Source: Campylobacterales bacterium (GTDB lineage: Bacteria > Campylobacterota > Campylobacteria > Campylobacterales > Hydrogenimonadaceae). Taken from it: a DNA stretch of 57,550 bases. The notes beneath the pieces are model-generated. The model saw only the letters and a list, made by a program, of their open reading frames with translations, did no database searches and was not told the DNA's origin. The stretch covers positions 1-57,550 of the forward strand of contig JALWMA010000042.1 of assembly GCA_027081015.1 (NCBI GenBank), written 5' to 3'. Shown piece after piece: positions 7,486-17,876 of this stretch (position 1 is its first letter; each line of letters begins with the position of its first letter). The position numbers and the translations under genes are program-made.

Positions 7486-7827
7486 TTAAAGATTCAAAAC
7501 TGCGTTCACCCTGTTTATAGAGTCCTGCTTGCTCAGGCTGAGTCTTACCACGGACTCCTCTTCGGCTTTTAGAGAGTGGACAACGTTCGGCTCCAGCGCT
7601 ATGAGGTCTCCGCTTTTGAGATGGACCGTTTTGTCTCCCACGCCGAAATCTATGGCCCCTCTTAAAACCATTACGGTAATGGGGTAGGCCGTTTTATGGG
7701 CTTTCATTAGCTGATCTTTTTTGAATGCTATGCGGATCTCTTTCGTAAACCCGCTCTCCAGCATAGGCGTTATTACGACATGTTCGTCGTTGAACTCCAG
7801 GTTGTCGAAAAATGATGCGGTCTTCAA
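7486..7827 (-). CDS. Small single-domain cupin protein
   Basis: About 113 residues. A single beta-barrel of the cupin_2 type: MKAHKTAYPITVMVLRGAIDFGVG covers motif 1 and LKSGDLIALEPNVVHSLKAEEESVVRLSL motif 2, with a conserved His in VVHSL. Ligand or activity cannot be told. Start choice: the ribosome site GAAGGAG (7840-7834) abuts an ATG at 7833, which is too close; a TTG two codons later (7827) is six bases away and gives MKTASFFDNLEF, so I prefer it. The gene has its own promoter with a CRP/FNR-like box, suggesting control by a redox or nitrosative-stress regulator. Confidence 0.8.
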   Translation of the reverse strand: MKTASFFDNLEFNDEHVVITPMLESGFTKEIRIAFKKDQLMKAHKTAYPITVMVLRGAIDFGVGDKTVHLKSGDLIALEPNVVHSLKAEEESVVRLSLSKQDSINRVNAVLNL

Positions 7828-7862
7828 CTCCATCTCCTTCGTATAAATTTCTTTTATCCGAA

Positions 7863-7868
7863 ATTATA
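7863..7868 (-). promoter_or_regulatory. -10 element TATAAT of the cupin gene
   Basis: Reads TATAAT on the minus strand, in GTCGTATAATTTCGG. Predicted transcription start is near 7856, giving a leader of about 25-30 bases with a GAAGGAG ribosome site. Confidence 0.55.
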
Positions 7869-7890
7869 CGACTATAAAATTTCGACAGAG

Positions 7891-7904
7891 TTGACACAGG
7901 TCAA
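7891..7904 (-). promoter_or_regulatory. CRP/FNR-superfamily operator TTGAC-N4-GTCAA
   Basis: Perfect palindrome TTGACACAGGTCAA (on the minus strand TTGACCTGTGTCAA), the classical half-site layout of FNR/DNR/NnrR-type regulators and close to the TTAAC-N4-GTTAA box of Campylobacter NssR. Its centre (7897.5) is about 41.5 bases from the start predicted from the -10 at 7863-7868, the class II activation position. Likely activates the cupin gene; the regulator is not in this window. Confidence 0.6.
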
Positions 7905-8000
7905 GCGGCACATAGTGTTAACCTCAGTTTGTTGCAAGACTTCGTAGATATTGGCCGGAACTTTTTCTGTTTGGTATTTGAGTCTCAAAAGATGGGGCCG

Positions 8001-8354
8001 TTATAAATCTTGTGCCAATATTTCCTTGGTATCAGGATCATACACTTTAGCATTCTTATTTTTCTTTTTTGCATTCTCCCAACCCTGCTCAACCTGACCT
8101 TTTCTGTAGGATGGTCTGTGTCTGCTGTAGGGTTCATGTACGGTAGTCACTTCCTCTCTTACATTCGATTTTACCGTAACCCTCTTTTTGAGCCAATTTC
8201 TTTTTTTGATGGCGATGGAGAGTTTTTGTATCAGGGGAGCCGGTTTTGCGGCTACGGTAGCCAAACGTGAGCCTGCGGCACCCGCTGCGGCCGCGCCGTC
8301 CGTGATAACGGTCAGTACATTAGGAGGGGCTCTTCGAAGACCCTCTCCGTCCAT
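8001..8354 (-). pseudogene. C-terminal remnant of a polymorphic toxin (HNH/GH-E nuclease-like, truncated)
   Basis: An open frame of 117 codons whose last third carries RPSYRKGQVEQGWENAK and KVYDPDTKEILAQ. This resembles the entry motif of HNH/endonuclease VII-type nuclease domains (GH-E and relatives) at the tips of Rhs and T6SS-linked toxins, where it is followed by a Trp-Asp and a GH(K/I) catalytic motif. Here a TAA follows ILAQDL and no catalytic motif appears in any frame downstream, so the nuclease is cut off. The Ala/Gly-rich start (GAAAAGAAGSRLATVAAKPA) looks like a linker. There is no convincing ribosome site or start; the frame overlaps the tssA remnant. I read it as a scar, not a working gene. 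Confidence 0.5.
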
Positions 8355-8688
8355 TCGACTATTTTGACTTTGCGTCTTCCCGCCTTCGGATAGAGTTTTT
8401 TTGATAGCTCTCGATGAACCTGGCGTAAGTTTTAAACGAATCCAGAAACTCTCTGCCGCCTCTGAGCTTCCACTGTGAGTAGAGCCGGTAAGAAGCGATC
8501 TTCAGACCTTTGGTGTTCTCTTGAAGTATCTTTTCGCATTTTGAAGCGACATAGTCCCACCTGGTCTCCCTGTCGCTCGTTACGTTGAAGCTCTTCTCTA
8601 TCTCCACTTCGGTTTCGAGGTACTCGTCGTCATATCTGTAGTCGACCCCGTAAGGATGTTTCTCGCTTATGGGCTCAAGAATGGACAT
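8312..8688 (-). pseudogene. tssA: Frameshifted, truncated tssA (type VI secretion ImpA N-terminal domain)
   Basis: Begins with a good ribosome site (GGAGGAG) and ATG at 8688. Residues 1-95 match the ImpA_N family: HPYGVDYRYDDEYLETE, RWDYVASKCEKILQENTKGLKIASYRLYSQWKLRG. The frame stops at 8359, but shifting by one base at a run of seven A (minus strand; 8396-8402) restores the family continuation LYPKAGRRKVKIVEWTERVF up to a TGA at 8312. So the gene has lost or gained bases in a homopolymer and is also truncated: full TssA has several hundred residues. No other tss gene is in the window. A sequencing error in the A run would repair only the frameshift, not the truncation. Confidence 0.7.
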
Positions 8689-9153
8689 CTAATCTCCTCC
8701 GCGTTGAGTGCCGAAAACAATCATAAAAAAGCCGTAAATATGATTTTTTAACACTATTTTATACAAATTCAAGTGTTATATATTGGTGTGAGGATTTTTT
8801 TGGATTTCGGTCCGAAACTGTACCAAAACTGCCCATACCGGTGAAATCATGAAAAACAGGAGCGGCTTGGAGCCACTATTTCGATTTAACGGATAGAGCT
8901 TGAGCGGACTTGGCAATAGACCTGGGGGTATGAAAGAGGGAAGCGCTTTTGCCAGGGGATAGCATAAGGCCGCAACACGCTCTTGTAATATATTAATTAT
9001 GTATGAGAGAGATTGGCATCCTCTTTTACGCAGAATGTGTAGAAATCGGTCAACAAGAGTTTATCTGATTCTCAATGAGAGGGTGGTAACATCCCTTTTC
9101 GGTTTCACTGTTTTGGATCGCGATATTATAGTTTCAATTTTGAGGAGCCCGTT
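8689..9153. other. 465-bp intergenic region between the T6SS scar and fmt
   Basis: No credible gene on either strand. It holds an inverted repeat AACACT...AGTGTT (about 8750-8777) in A/T-rich DNA upstream of the tssA remnant, likely its former promoter area, and a short piece near 9034-9057 (TTTTACGCAGAATGTGTAGAAATC) that resembles the left end of the dispersed hairpin repeat. The rest has no pattern I can name. Confidence 0.6.
9034..9057 (+). repeat. Possible remnant of the dispersed hairpin repeat (left end only)
   Basis: TTTTACGCAGAATGTGT followed by AGAAATC mirrors the palindrome TTTTACGCA-GAA-TGCGTAAAA and the CGAAATC block that open copies B-D. Similarity ends after about 24 bases, so this is a fragment or a chance match. 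Confidence 0.35.
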
Positions 9154-10065
9154 TTGAAGATAGTTTTTATGGGAACGCCCGAGTATGCCGACACTATTTT
9201 GAAAAGGTTGATAGAGCATGGCGGTATGGAGGTTGTATCTGTGTATACGCAGCCGGACAGACCGGTAGGCAGAAAGAGGCTCTTGACACCCCCTCCCGTA
9301 AAGGTTACGGCGCAGAAAGAGGGAATTTGCTGCCGTCAGCCCGCTACACTCAAAGATGGTGAGGTGGCAGAAGAGATAAGAGAGGATTCCCCCGACTTCA
9401 TCGTAGTTGCGGCCTACGGACAGATACTTCCGAAAAAGATACTCGATATCGCGCCCTGTATAAACCTTCACGCTTCGCTGCTGCCCAAATATCGCGGCGC
9501 GAGCCCGATACAGCAGGCGCTGCTCAACGGCGATGCACAGACCGGTGTGACCGCGATGCTTATGGAAGAGGGTCTCGACAGCGGGCCTATGCTTGCATGG
9601 AGCGTCACGCCGATCGAAATATGTGACCGTAAAAACGAGCTTTTCTACCGTCTCGGCGAAATGGCGGCCGATCTTGCGGTGCGGACACTGGAAAAGTACC
9701 GCACTCTGGTACCGCTGCCGCAGTGCGATGCGGATGCCACCTACTGCAAAAAGATATCCAGAGGTGACGGGCTGGTTTCGTTCGATATGCCGGCCATAGA
9801 GATATATAACCGTTTCAGGGCTTACGAGGGGTGGCCCGGTATCTATCTCGAGAGCGGTCTGAAGCTGATCGATCTCGAACTCGAAGAAAAAGTCGGAAAA
9901 ATCGGGCCCGGAAAGATAGTAGCCGTAGATTCCGAGGGCGTAACGGTCGCATGTCGTGAAGGGGCGCTGAAGATCAGGAAGGTGCAGCCGGCTTCGAAAA
10001 GGGGCATGGACGTTCTCAGTTATATACGCGGTAAAAGGTTGGGTGTTGAAGATATATTCGTTTGA
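9154..10065 (+). CDS. fmt: Methionyl-tRNA formyltransferase
   Basis: Formylates initiator Met-tRNA with 10-formyl-THF. 303 residues, normal length. N-terminal Rossmann domain (MKIVFMGTPEYA), the formyl-transfer motif with Asn/His in CINLHASLLPKYRGASPIQQ (about 103-122), catalytic Asp in EEGLDSGPM, and a C-terminal OB-like domain (PGKIVAVDSEGVTVAC, ALKIRKVQP). The start is a TTG: it follows GAGGAG (9142-9147) at six bases and gives the conserved MKIVFMGTP opening. Overlaps birA by 23 bases. Confidence 0.96.
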   Translation: MKIVFMGTPEYADTILKRLIEHGGMEVVSVYTQPDRPVGRKRLLTPPPVKVTAQKEGICCRQPATLKDGEVAEEIREDSPDFIVVAAYGQILPKKILDIAPCINLHASLLPKYRGASPIQQALLNGDAQTGVTAMLMEEGLDSGPMLAWSVTPIEICDRKNELFYRLGEMAADLAVRTLEKYRTLVPLPQCDADATYCKKISRGDGLVSFDMPAIEIYNRFRAYEGWPGIYLESGLKLIDLELEEKVGKIGPGKIVAVDSEGVTVACREGALKIRKVQPASKRGMDVLSYIRGKRLGVEDIFV

Positions 10066-10681
10066 GACTCTTCCCTCTACGCAGAGGTGGATCGAAGAGC
10101 GGTTGTCGGAAAAGAGGGTGGCCCCGCCGTGTGCCGTAATTGCACGGATGCAGACAGACGGGATCGGAAGCCGTGAAAACAGATGGATCGGAGAGAGGGG
10201 CAATTTTTTCGCCTCCGTTCTGCTGGCGCATGACTCTCTTCCCGAAGATCTTCCGCTTGGGGCGGCTTCCATATACTTTGCGTTTCTGATGAAAGAGACG
10301 CTGAAAAAAATGGGCTCGAAAGTGTGGCTCAAATGGCCCAACGATTTCTACCTCGAAGGCACCAAAATCGGGGGCTGCATCACCGCCAAAAAAGGAAATG
10401 ACGTAATCGTCGGAATCGGCATCAATATCCTCTCCGCACCCCACGGTTTCGGGGTTTTGGACATAGAGACCGAACCGATGGAACTTTTGGAAACGTTTTT
10501 AAAAAATTTGAAAAAACCGCCTTCATGGAAGCAGATTTTTAGCAACTATAGTTTAGAATTTGAGAAGAGCAAAAATTACTGCACCCATGACGGGAGTGAA
10601 ACAGTGGATTTGAGCGAAGCCGTTCTGCAAAATGACGGATCGCTGATGATAGGCAAAAGAAGGGTTGTGAGTTTAAGATGA
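10043..10681 (+). CDS. birA: Biotin--[acetyl-CoA-carboxylase] ligase
   Basis: Attaches biotin to the carboxylase carrier protein. 212 residues, a short monofunctional form without the N-terminal helix-turn-helix of E. coli BirA, so not a repressor. Key features: FETLPSTQRWIEE, the biotin-AMP loop QTDGIGSRENRWIGERGNFF (about 35-54), WLKWPNDFYLEGTKIGGC with the conserved KWPND, and GIGINI. Start is GTG (10043), or the adjacent TTG one codon on, inside the fmt gene. Overlaps parA by ATGA. Confidence 0.92.
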   Translation: MLKIYSFETLPSTQRWIEERLSEKRVAPPCAVIARMQTDGIGSRENRWIGERGNFFASVLLAHDSLPEDLPLGAASIYFAFLMKETLKKMGSKVWLKWPNDFYLEGTKIGGCITAKKGNDVIVGIGINILSAPHGFGVLDIETEPMELLETFLKNLKKPPSWKQIFSNYSLEFEKSKNYCTHDGSETVDLSEAVLQNDGSLMIGKRRVVSLR

Positions 10682-11466
10682 GTGAAATTATTACTATAGC
10701 CAACCAAAAAGGCGGTGTGGGAAAGACTACTACGGCTGTCAACCTGGCGGCCTCCCTGGCGGTTGCCGAAAAGAGAGTCCTGCTTATAGATGCCGACCCA
10801 CAGGCCAACGCTACGACGAGTCTCGGTTTTCACCGTAACGACTACGAATACAACATCTACCATGTACTGGTCGGGGCGAAAAAGATCTCCGATACCATTC
10901 TAAAGACTACGCTTCCGACTCTCCATCTGGTTCCCTCGAACATAGGTCTGGTAGGAGTCGAGAAGGAGTTCTACGACTCCGAGACGAGAAAGGGGCGCGA
11001 ACTCGTTCTGAAGCGCAAGATCGACGAGGTAAAAAAGGAGTACGACTTCATAATCATAGACTCTCCTCCCGCCCTCGGGCCGATCACGATCAATGCGCTC
11101 AGTGCCGCCCATTCGGTCATAATACCGATTCAGTGCGAATTTTTCGCGCTCGAAGGGCTGGCACAGCTTCTAAACACTATCCGCCTGATCAAGAAGACGA
11201 TCAATCCCAAGCTTAAGATCAAGGGTTTTCTTCCCACCATGTACAGCGGCCAGAACAATCTCTCCAAACAGGTATTCGCCGATCTGACGCAGCACTTCAA
11301 AAACAAGCTCTTCAAATCTGCCGAAGATGACGAGTTCATCGTCATCCCGCGAAACGTCAAACTGGCGGAGAGCCCGAGCTTCGGGAAACCGGTGATACTC
11401 TACGACGTAAAGTCCACAGGCTCGAGGGCCTATCAGCACCTGGCCGAAGCGATATTGGCCACATAA
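10678..11466 (+). CDS. parA: Chromosome partitioning ATPase ParA (Soj)
   Basis: 262 residues, a Soj-type ParA that moves the origin region with ParB/parS. Deviant Walker A KGGVGKTTTAVNLA near residues 11-24, Walker A' LLIDADPQANAT, Walker B IIIDSPPALG, and a C-terminal VIPRNVKLAESPSFG segment. No N-terminal helix-turn-helix, as in chromosomal ParA. Overlaps birA (ATGA) and precedes parB by nine bases. Confidence 0.96.
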   Translation: MSEIITIANQKGGVGKTTTAVNLAASLAVAEKRVLLIDADPQANATTSLGFHRNDYEYNIYHVLVGAKKISDTILKTTLPTLHLVPSNIGLVGVEKEFYDSETRKGRELVLKRKIDEVKKEYDFIIIDSPPALGPITINALSAAHSVIIPIQCEFFALEGLAQLLNTIRLIKKTINPKLKIKGFLPTMYSGQNNLSKQVFADLTQHFKNKLFKSAEDDEFIVIPRNVKLAESPSFGKPVILYDVKSTGSRAYQHLAEAILAT

Positions 11467-11475
11467 GAGAAGAGC

Positions 11476-12354
11476 ATGGGGAAAAAAGGTAAAAACAGAT
11501 CCCTCGGAAGAGGTCTCGGGGCCATTCTCGGTGAAGTTGCCGAAGCGTACGAAAACGAGTTTCAATCGGGTGCCGATACGCACGAGAAGGTCGTCGATAT
11601 TCCGCTTTCAGAGATCGCTCCAAATCCCTACCAGCCCAGAAAACACTTCGACGAAGACGCCATAAGTGAGCTTGCCGAGTCTATAAAGCGGCACGGGCTG
11701 CTTCAGCCGGTCGTGGTTATCGAGCAGAACGGCGAATATGTCCTTATCGCCGGGGAGCGCCGCGTGCGTGCGAGCAGAGCGGCCGGTCTCGAGACTATAC
11801 GCGCGATAGTGGCGGACATCGACCGTTCCCGTTTCAGGGAGCTGGCCCTGATAGAGAATATTCAGCGTGAGGCTCTGAACCCGATAGAGCTTGCCGAGTC
11901 GTACAAAGAGCTTATAGAAGAGTACGGCATAACACAGGAGGAGCTCGCCAAAACGATCCACAAAAGCAGGTCCCAGATCACCAATACGCTAAGACTCCTG
12001 CAGTTGGACGAATACGTGCGTCAGAGGGTGGCCGCTTCGCAGATCTCTCAGGGTCACGCGAAGGTACTGGCCGGTCTCGATGCCGAAAATCAGCGCATAG
12101 TGTGTGACACGATAACCGGTCAGAAACTAAGCGTGCGTGAAACGGAGCAGTTGGTATCGAGGCTGAAGGGTGAATCGGCAAGGAAGAAGGTGTCCGGCAC
12201 TACCGAAGAAGCCGGCAGCTTCGACCTTGGACCATACTCGAAAATCATAGAAGATCATATACCTTTCAGGGTGAAAGTGAAGAGAGGAAAAGTCGAAATA
12301 GAGCTCAGGAGCGAAGATGAGCTGAAATCTTTTCTGAAAAGGTTTTCGAAATAG
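11476..12354 (+). CDS. parB: Chromosome partitioning protein ParB (Spo0J)
   Basis: 292 residues. Begins with KNRSLGRGLGAILGEV (ParA-stimulating N-terminal peptide), then the ParB/Srx CTPase domain with IAPNPYQPRKHFDEDAI and the GERRVRASRAAGL box (about 93-105), ENIQREALNPIE, a helix-turn-helix (TQEELAKTIHKSRSQITNTLRLL) and a short C-terminal dimerisation region. Forms the partition complex at parS sites near the origin. I see no consensus parS next to it. Ends the fmt-birA-parA-parB run; the ATP synthase promoter follows. Confidence 0.96.
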   Translation: MGKKGKNRSLGRGLGAILGEVAEAYENEFQSGADTHEKVVDIPLSEIAPNPYQPRKHFDEDAISELAESIKRHGLLQPVVVIEQNGEYVLIAGERRVRASRAAGLETIRAIVADIDRSRFRELALIENIQREALNPIELAESYKELIEEYGITQEELAKTIHKSRSQITNTLRLLQLDEYVRQRVAASQISQGHAKVLAGLDAENQRIVCDTITGQKLSVRETEQLVSRLKGESARKKVSGTTEEAGSFDLGPYSKIIEDHIPFRVKVKRGKVEIELRSEDELKSFLKRFSK

Positions 12355-12376
12355 GTTGAATCTGTCGGCACGTTGA

Positions 12377-12397
12377 TACCGGTTTCATAGACCGGTA
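12377..12397 (+). promoter_or_regulatory. Inverted repeat TACCGGT-N7-ACCGGTA before the ATP synthase operon
   Basis: Perfect seven-base arms around TTCATAG, 22 bases after the parB stop and about 90 upstream of atpF'. No U run follows, so it is a poor intrinsic terminator; it could be a protein-binding palindrome or an mRNA stem. Function unknown. Confidence 0.4.
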
Positions 12398-12446
12398 GTG
12401 GAAACTGGAGTATCCATATTATCCTTAATTTTTAATTTTGGATAAA

Positions 12447-12452
12447 TATGAT
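12447..12452 (+). promoter_or_regulatory. Candidate -10 of the ATP synthase operon
   Basis: TATGAT in an A/T-rich stretch (GGATAAATATGATAAC) 33 bases before the atpF' ATG; the upstream 25 bases are almost all A/T. No clear -35. Confidence 0.35.
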
Positions 12453-12485
12453 AACATTGCCCAATTTTTTGAAAGGAGAGTGTGC

Positions 12486-12908
12486 ATGCTGGATATTGTT
12501 CCTTCTTTAATGCTGGTTGTGGCAGTTGTCTTTCTCGTGATGCTGATACTGCTCAACAGTTGGCTTTATCAACCGCTTTTGGCGTTCATTGACGAACGCG
12601 ACAAGAGTATCCGCAAAGATTTGGAAAACATCGACTCCACCGGTTCGGACGTCGAAGAGTTGAAGGCGAAGACCGAAGCGATCATTGCGGAGGCTAAAAA
12701 CGAAGCCGCGGCATTGAGGGCAAAAACGATCGAAGAGTCGAAGCTTCTTGCCATGAGCAAAATAGAGGCGAAAAAAGAGGAGCTCGATAAGAGATACCAG
12801 GAGTTCCTGGCGGAGCTGAAAAAAGAGGAGGAGCAGCTAAAAAGCGAGCTTCTTTCACAGATGCCGCTCTTCAAAGAGTCTCTGAAAGCAAAGTTCAGTC
12901 AAATCTAA
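12486..12908 (+). CDS. atpF': F0F1 ATP synthase subunit b' (first b-type subunit)
   Basis: 140 residues; one of two non-identical peripheral-stalk b subunits linking F0 to F1. One membrane helix (LDIVPSLMLVVAVVFLVMLILL, about 2-24), then SWLYQPLLAFIDERDKSI and a long charged coiled coil to the end. The start at 12486 is preferred over an in-frame ATG 48 bases upstream because AAAGGAG precedes it and the membrane helix begins here. First gene of the operon; subunits a and c are not in this window, as is usual for Campylobacterota. Confidence 0.92.
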   Translation: MLDIVPSLMLVVAVVFLVMLILLNSWLYQPLLAFIDERDKSIRKDLENIDSTGSDVEELKAKTEAIIAEAKNEAAALRAKTIEESKLLAMSKIEAKKEELDKRYQEFLAELKKEEEQLKSELLSQMPLFKESLKAKFSQI

Positions 12909-12918
12909 AGGAGAAAAC

Positions 12919-13440
12919 GTGCGAAAGATATTGTTGACGGCGGCACTTTTCCTTCCGGCCGTGCTTTTTGCTTCGGGAGCGGAAGTTTCGAGCGGCGGGA
13001 CAGACTTCGTACCCCGACTCGTAAACTTCATAATTTTCGTAGCGATACTCTACTACTTCGCAGCCGAACCCGTAAAGAACTTCTTCAAAGGCAGAACCGC
13101 CGATATAGCGGAACGTCTCGAAGAGGTACAGAAGAGGCTGAAGGCTACGAAGCAGGCGAAAGAGGATGCTCTTGCGGAGTATGAAGCTGCCCAGACAACG
13201 GCCGAAGAGATTATAGAAGCGGCCAAGAAGGAGTCCCAGCTTCTTGCGAAAAAGATGGACGAACAGCTGCACAACGAGCTGGAGAACCTCGAAAAACTGC
13301 TGGAAGAGAAGATGGAAGTGGAGAAGCGCCAGCTTGTAAGAAGAACCGTGACAGAAGTGCTCTCCGAACTCTTCAAAGGCGATGCGATCGGTATGGATGA
13401 GAAGAAATTCGTCAATCTCATCATGAAAAAGGTGGCCTGA
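12919..13440 (+). CDS. atpF: F0F1 ATP synthase subunit b
   Basis: 173 residues, the second b-type stalk subunit. A signal-like first helix (RKILLTAALFLPAVLFASG) precedes the membrane helix (FVPRLVNFIIFVAILYYF), then AAEPVKNFFKGRTADIAERLEE and a long coiled coil. GTG start with AAAGGAG eight bases upstream. The extra N-terminal hydrophobic segment compared with E. coli AtpF is seen in other epsilon species. Confidence 0.93.
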   Translation: MRKILLTAALFLPAVLFASGAEVSSGGTDFVPRLVNFIIFVAILYYFAAEPVKNFFKGRTADIAERLEEVQKRLKATKQAKEDALAEYEAAQTTAEEIIEAAKKESQLLAKKMDEQLHNELENLEKLLEEKMEVEKRQLVRRTVTEVLSELFKGDAIGMDEKKFVNLIMKKVA

Positions 13441-13441
13441 T

Positions 13442-13975
13442 ATGGAGATGTTGATAGCTAAACGTTACGTAAAGGCGCTGATCGAGGCGGTAGGCGACAA
13501 AAAGGTTACGGCGGCGACCAAGAGTCTCGAAGCGATCTCGAAAGCCTTCGAAGATAAAAAATTTGCGGAACTGATGGTTTCGCCCGAGGTTAAGAGGAGC
13601 CAGAAAGAGGAGCTCGTACTGGCGATTGCCGGGGATAAGTGCGATCCGAAGATCGCAAACTTCATCAAAGTCCTGAACCTGCACGGAAGGCTTGGGCTTA
13701 TTCCGGAGATCGTCAACCTGCTCCAAAAGGAGCTTCAGAGGCGCGCCAACCGCTATGAAGGTGTGGTGCAGAGCAGTGTCAGGCTCGACAAAAAGCTTTT
13801 GGGAGAACTCGAAAGCTCGCTCTCGAAATATGTCAACGCCAAAGTCGCCCTGCGGCAGGTCAAGAGCAAGAGCGAAGGTATAAAGGTTGTGATAGACGAT
13901 CTGGGGCTTGAGGCGAGCTTCTCTAAAGATCGTGTAGCTTCGGATATGATAAACCACATTTTAAAAGCTTTGTAA
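13442..13975 (+). CDS. atpH: F0F1 ATP synthase subunit delta
   Basis: 177 residues. Crown subunit that ties the b stalk to the alpha N-termini. [16 protein letters not shown] at the start and the C-terminal signature with [21 protein letters not shown] and [18 protein letters not shown] are typical of OSCP/delta. Two bases after atpF, 19 before atpA. Confidence 0.93.
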   Translation: MEMLIAKRYVKALIEAVGDKKVTAATKSLEAISKAFEDKKFAELMVSPEVKRSQKEELVLAIAGDKCDPKIANFIKVLNLHGRLGLIPEIVNLLQKELQRRANRYEGVVQSSVRLDKKLLGELESSLSKYVNAKVALRQVKSKSEGIKVVIDDLGLEASFSKDRVASDMINHILKAL

Positions 13976-13994
13976 ACAGAAAGGAGAATCGGCA

Positions 13995-15506
13995 GTGTCT
14001 AAACTTCAAGCAGATGAAATAAGCTCGATAATCAAAGAGCGTATTGAGAATTTTGAGTTGAGCGTCGATATCGACGAGACGGGAAAAGTTGTCAGCATCG
14101 CTGACGGAATTGCACAGGTCTTCGGCCTCAACAACGTAATGGCCGGCGAGATGGTCGAGTTCGAAAACGGTGAGCGCGGAATCGTTCTCAACCTCGAAGA
14201 GGCGAGCGTGGGTGTGGTCATCCTCGGCAAGGGTCTCGGTGTGCGAGAAGGGATGAGCGTAAAACGGCTCGGCGAACTGCTCAAGGTTCCCGTCGGCCAG
14301 GAGATTGTAGGACGCGTCGTCAACGCACTCGGGGAGCCGGTAGACGGAAAAGGGCCGATCGAGGCCAAAGAGTACCGCTTTGTCGAAGAGAAAGCTCCCG
14401 GAATCATGGCTCGAAAATCTGTCCATGAGCCGCTTCAGACCGGTATCAAAGCGATCGACGCCCTCGTTCCGATCGGAAGGGGACAGCGGGAGCTTATCAT
14501 CGGTGACCGTCAAACAGGTAAAACGACTGTAGCGATCGACTCGATCATCAACCAGAAGGGCCAGGGGGTAACATGTATCTACGTGGCCATAGGACAGAAG
14601 CAGTCTACCGTGGCCTCAATCGTCCGCAAACTCGAAGAGCACGGTGCGATGGACTACACGATCGTAGTGAACGCCGGTGCGTCCGAGTCTGCCGCCCTCC
14701 AGTTCCTAGCCCCCTATGCAGGCGTTACGATGGGAGAGTACTTCCGTGACAACGGCCAGCACGCACTCATAATATACGATGATCTGAGTAAACATGCCGT
14801 CGCATACAGGGAGATGTCTCTTATCCTCAGAAGACCTCCGGGCCGTGAAGCGTTCCCCGGAGATGTCTTCTATCTCCATTCACGTCTTCTCGAGCGTGCC
14901 GCAAAACTCAACGACGAGCTGGGTGCGGGCTCTTTGACGGCCCTGCCCATCATCGAAACACAGGCGGGTGACGTTTCTGCATATATCCCGACAAACGTCA
15001 TCTCGATCACCGACGGCCAGATATTCCTCGAAACGAATCTCTTCAACTCCGGTATACGACCGGCGATCAATGTCGGTATTTCGGTATCGAGGGTCGGAGG
15101 TGCCGCGCAGATAAAGGCTACGAAGCAGGTTTCCGGAACTCTGCGTCTCGACCTTGCGCAGTATCGTGAACTGGAGGCGTTCGCACAGTTTGCGAGCGAT
15201 CTCGACGAAGCGACGCGTGCACAGCTCGAGCGCGGTGCGAGAATGGTAGAAGTACTGAAGCAGCCTCCCTACTCGCCTCTTCCGATCGAGAAGCAAGTTC
15301 TCATCATCTATGCCGGTGCAAACGGCTATCTCGACGATATTCCGGTCAGTGCGGTAACCAAGTTCGAAGCTGAACTCTACCCGTTCGTCGAAGCGAACCA
15401 TCCGGAGGTGCTCACTCAGATCAGAGAGAAGAAGAAGATCGACGAAGAGACCGAAGAGTTGATGAAGAAGGCGCTGGAAGAATTCAAAACTTCGTTCAGC
15501 GCGTAA
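13995..15506 (+). CDS. atpA: F0F1 ATP synthase subunit alpha
   Basis: 503 residues, full length. Non-catalytic nucleotide-binding subunit: P-loop GDRQTGKTT near 169-177, and the family signature [14 protein letters not shown] near residue 355-370. GTG start with an AAAGGAG ribosome site; the opening [19 protein letters not shown] is the usual N-terminus that binds delta. Middle of the ATP synthase operon. Confidence 0.98.
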   Translation: MSKLQADEISSIIKERIENFELSVDIDETGKVVSIADGIAQVFGLNNVMAGEMVEFENGERGIVLNLEEASVGVVILGKGLGVREGMSVKRLGELLKVPVGQEIVGRVVNALGEPVDGKGPIEAKEYRFVEEKAPGIMARKSVHEPLQTGIKAIDALVPIGRGQRELIIGDRQTGKTTVAIDSIINQKGQGVTCIYVAIGQKQSTVASIVRKLEEHGAMDYTIVVNAGASESAALQFLAPYAGVTMGEYFRDNGQHALIIYDDLSKHAVAYREMSLILRRPPGREAFPGDVFYLHSRLLERAAKLNDELGAGSLTALPIIETQAGDVSAYIPTNVISITDGQIFLETNLFNSGIRPAINVGISVSRVGGAAQIKATKQVSGTLRLDLAQYRELEAFAQFASDLDEATRAQLERGARMVEVLKQPPYSPLPIEKQVLIIYAGANGYLDDIPVSAVTKFEAELYPFVEANHPEVLTQIREKKKIDEETEELMKKALEEFKTSFSA

Positions 15507-15522
15507 GCGTTAAGGATCAACG

Positions 15523-17828
<2,306 letters not shown>

Positions 17829-17876
17829 CGGGTTTCGCCTGTCAAGTGAGCTCGCTATCCTAAGTAAAGGATACAA

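Noticed and set aside
8010-8270. Hydrophobic 86-codon frame antisense to the toxin remnant
   Set aside because: Looks like a small membrane protein or immunity gene at first, but there is no ribosome site, and the hydrophobic residues come from complementing a Lys/Arg-rich coding frame.
7912-8757. Ten-base inverted repeats ATAGTGTTAA (7912-7921) and TTAACACTAT (8748-8757) bracketing the T6SS/toxin scar
   Set aside because: Suggests ends of an inserted segment, but a ten-base pair of this kind is expected by chance at near 0.4 in about 900 bp, no target duplication is seen, and no integrase or transposase is present.
9061-10341. Open frame of 426 codons antisense to fmt and birA
   Set aside because: fmt and birA are both full length with all motifs; the antisense protein shows no recognisable features.
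12355-12485. parS or replication origin in the parB-atpF' gap
   Set aside because: No DnaA-box cluster and no parS-like sequence; only one palindrome and A/T-rich promoter DNA are present.
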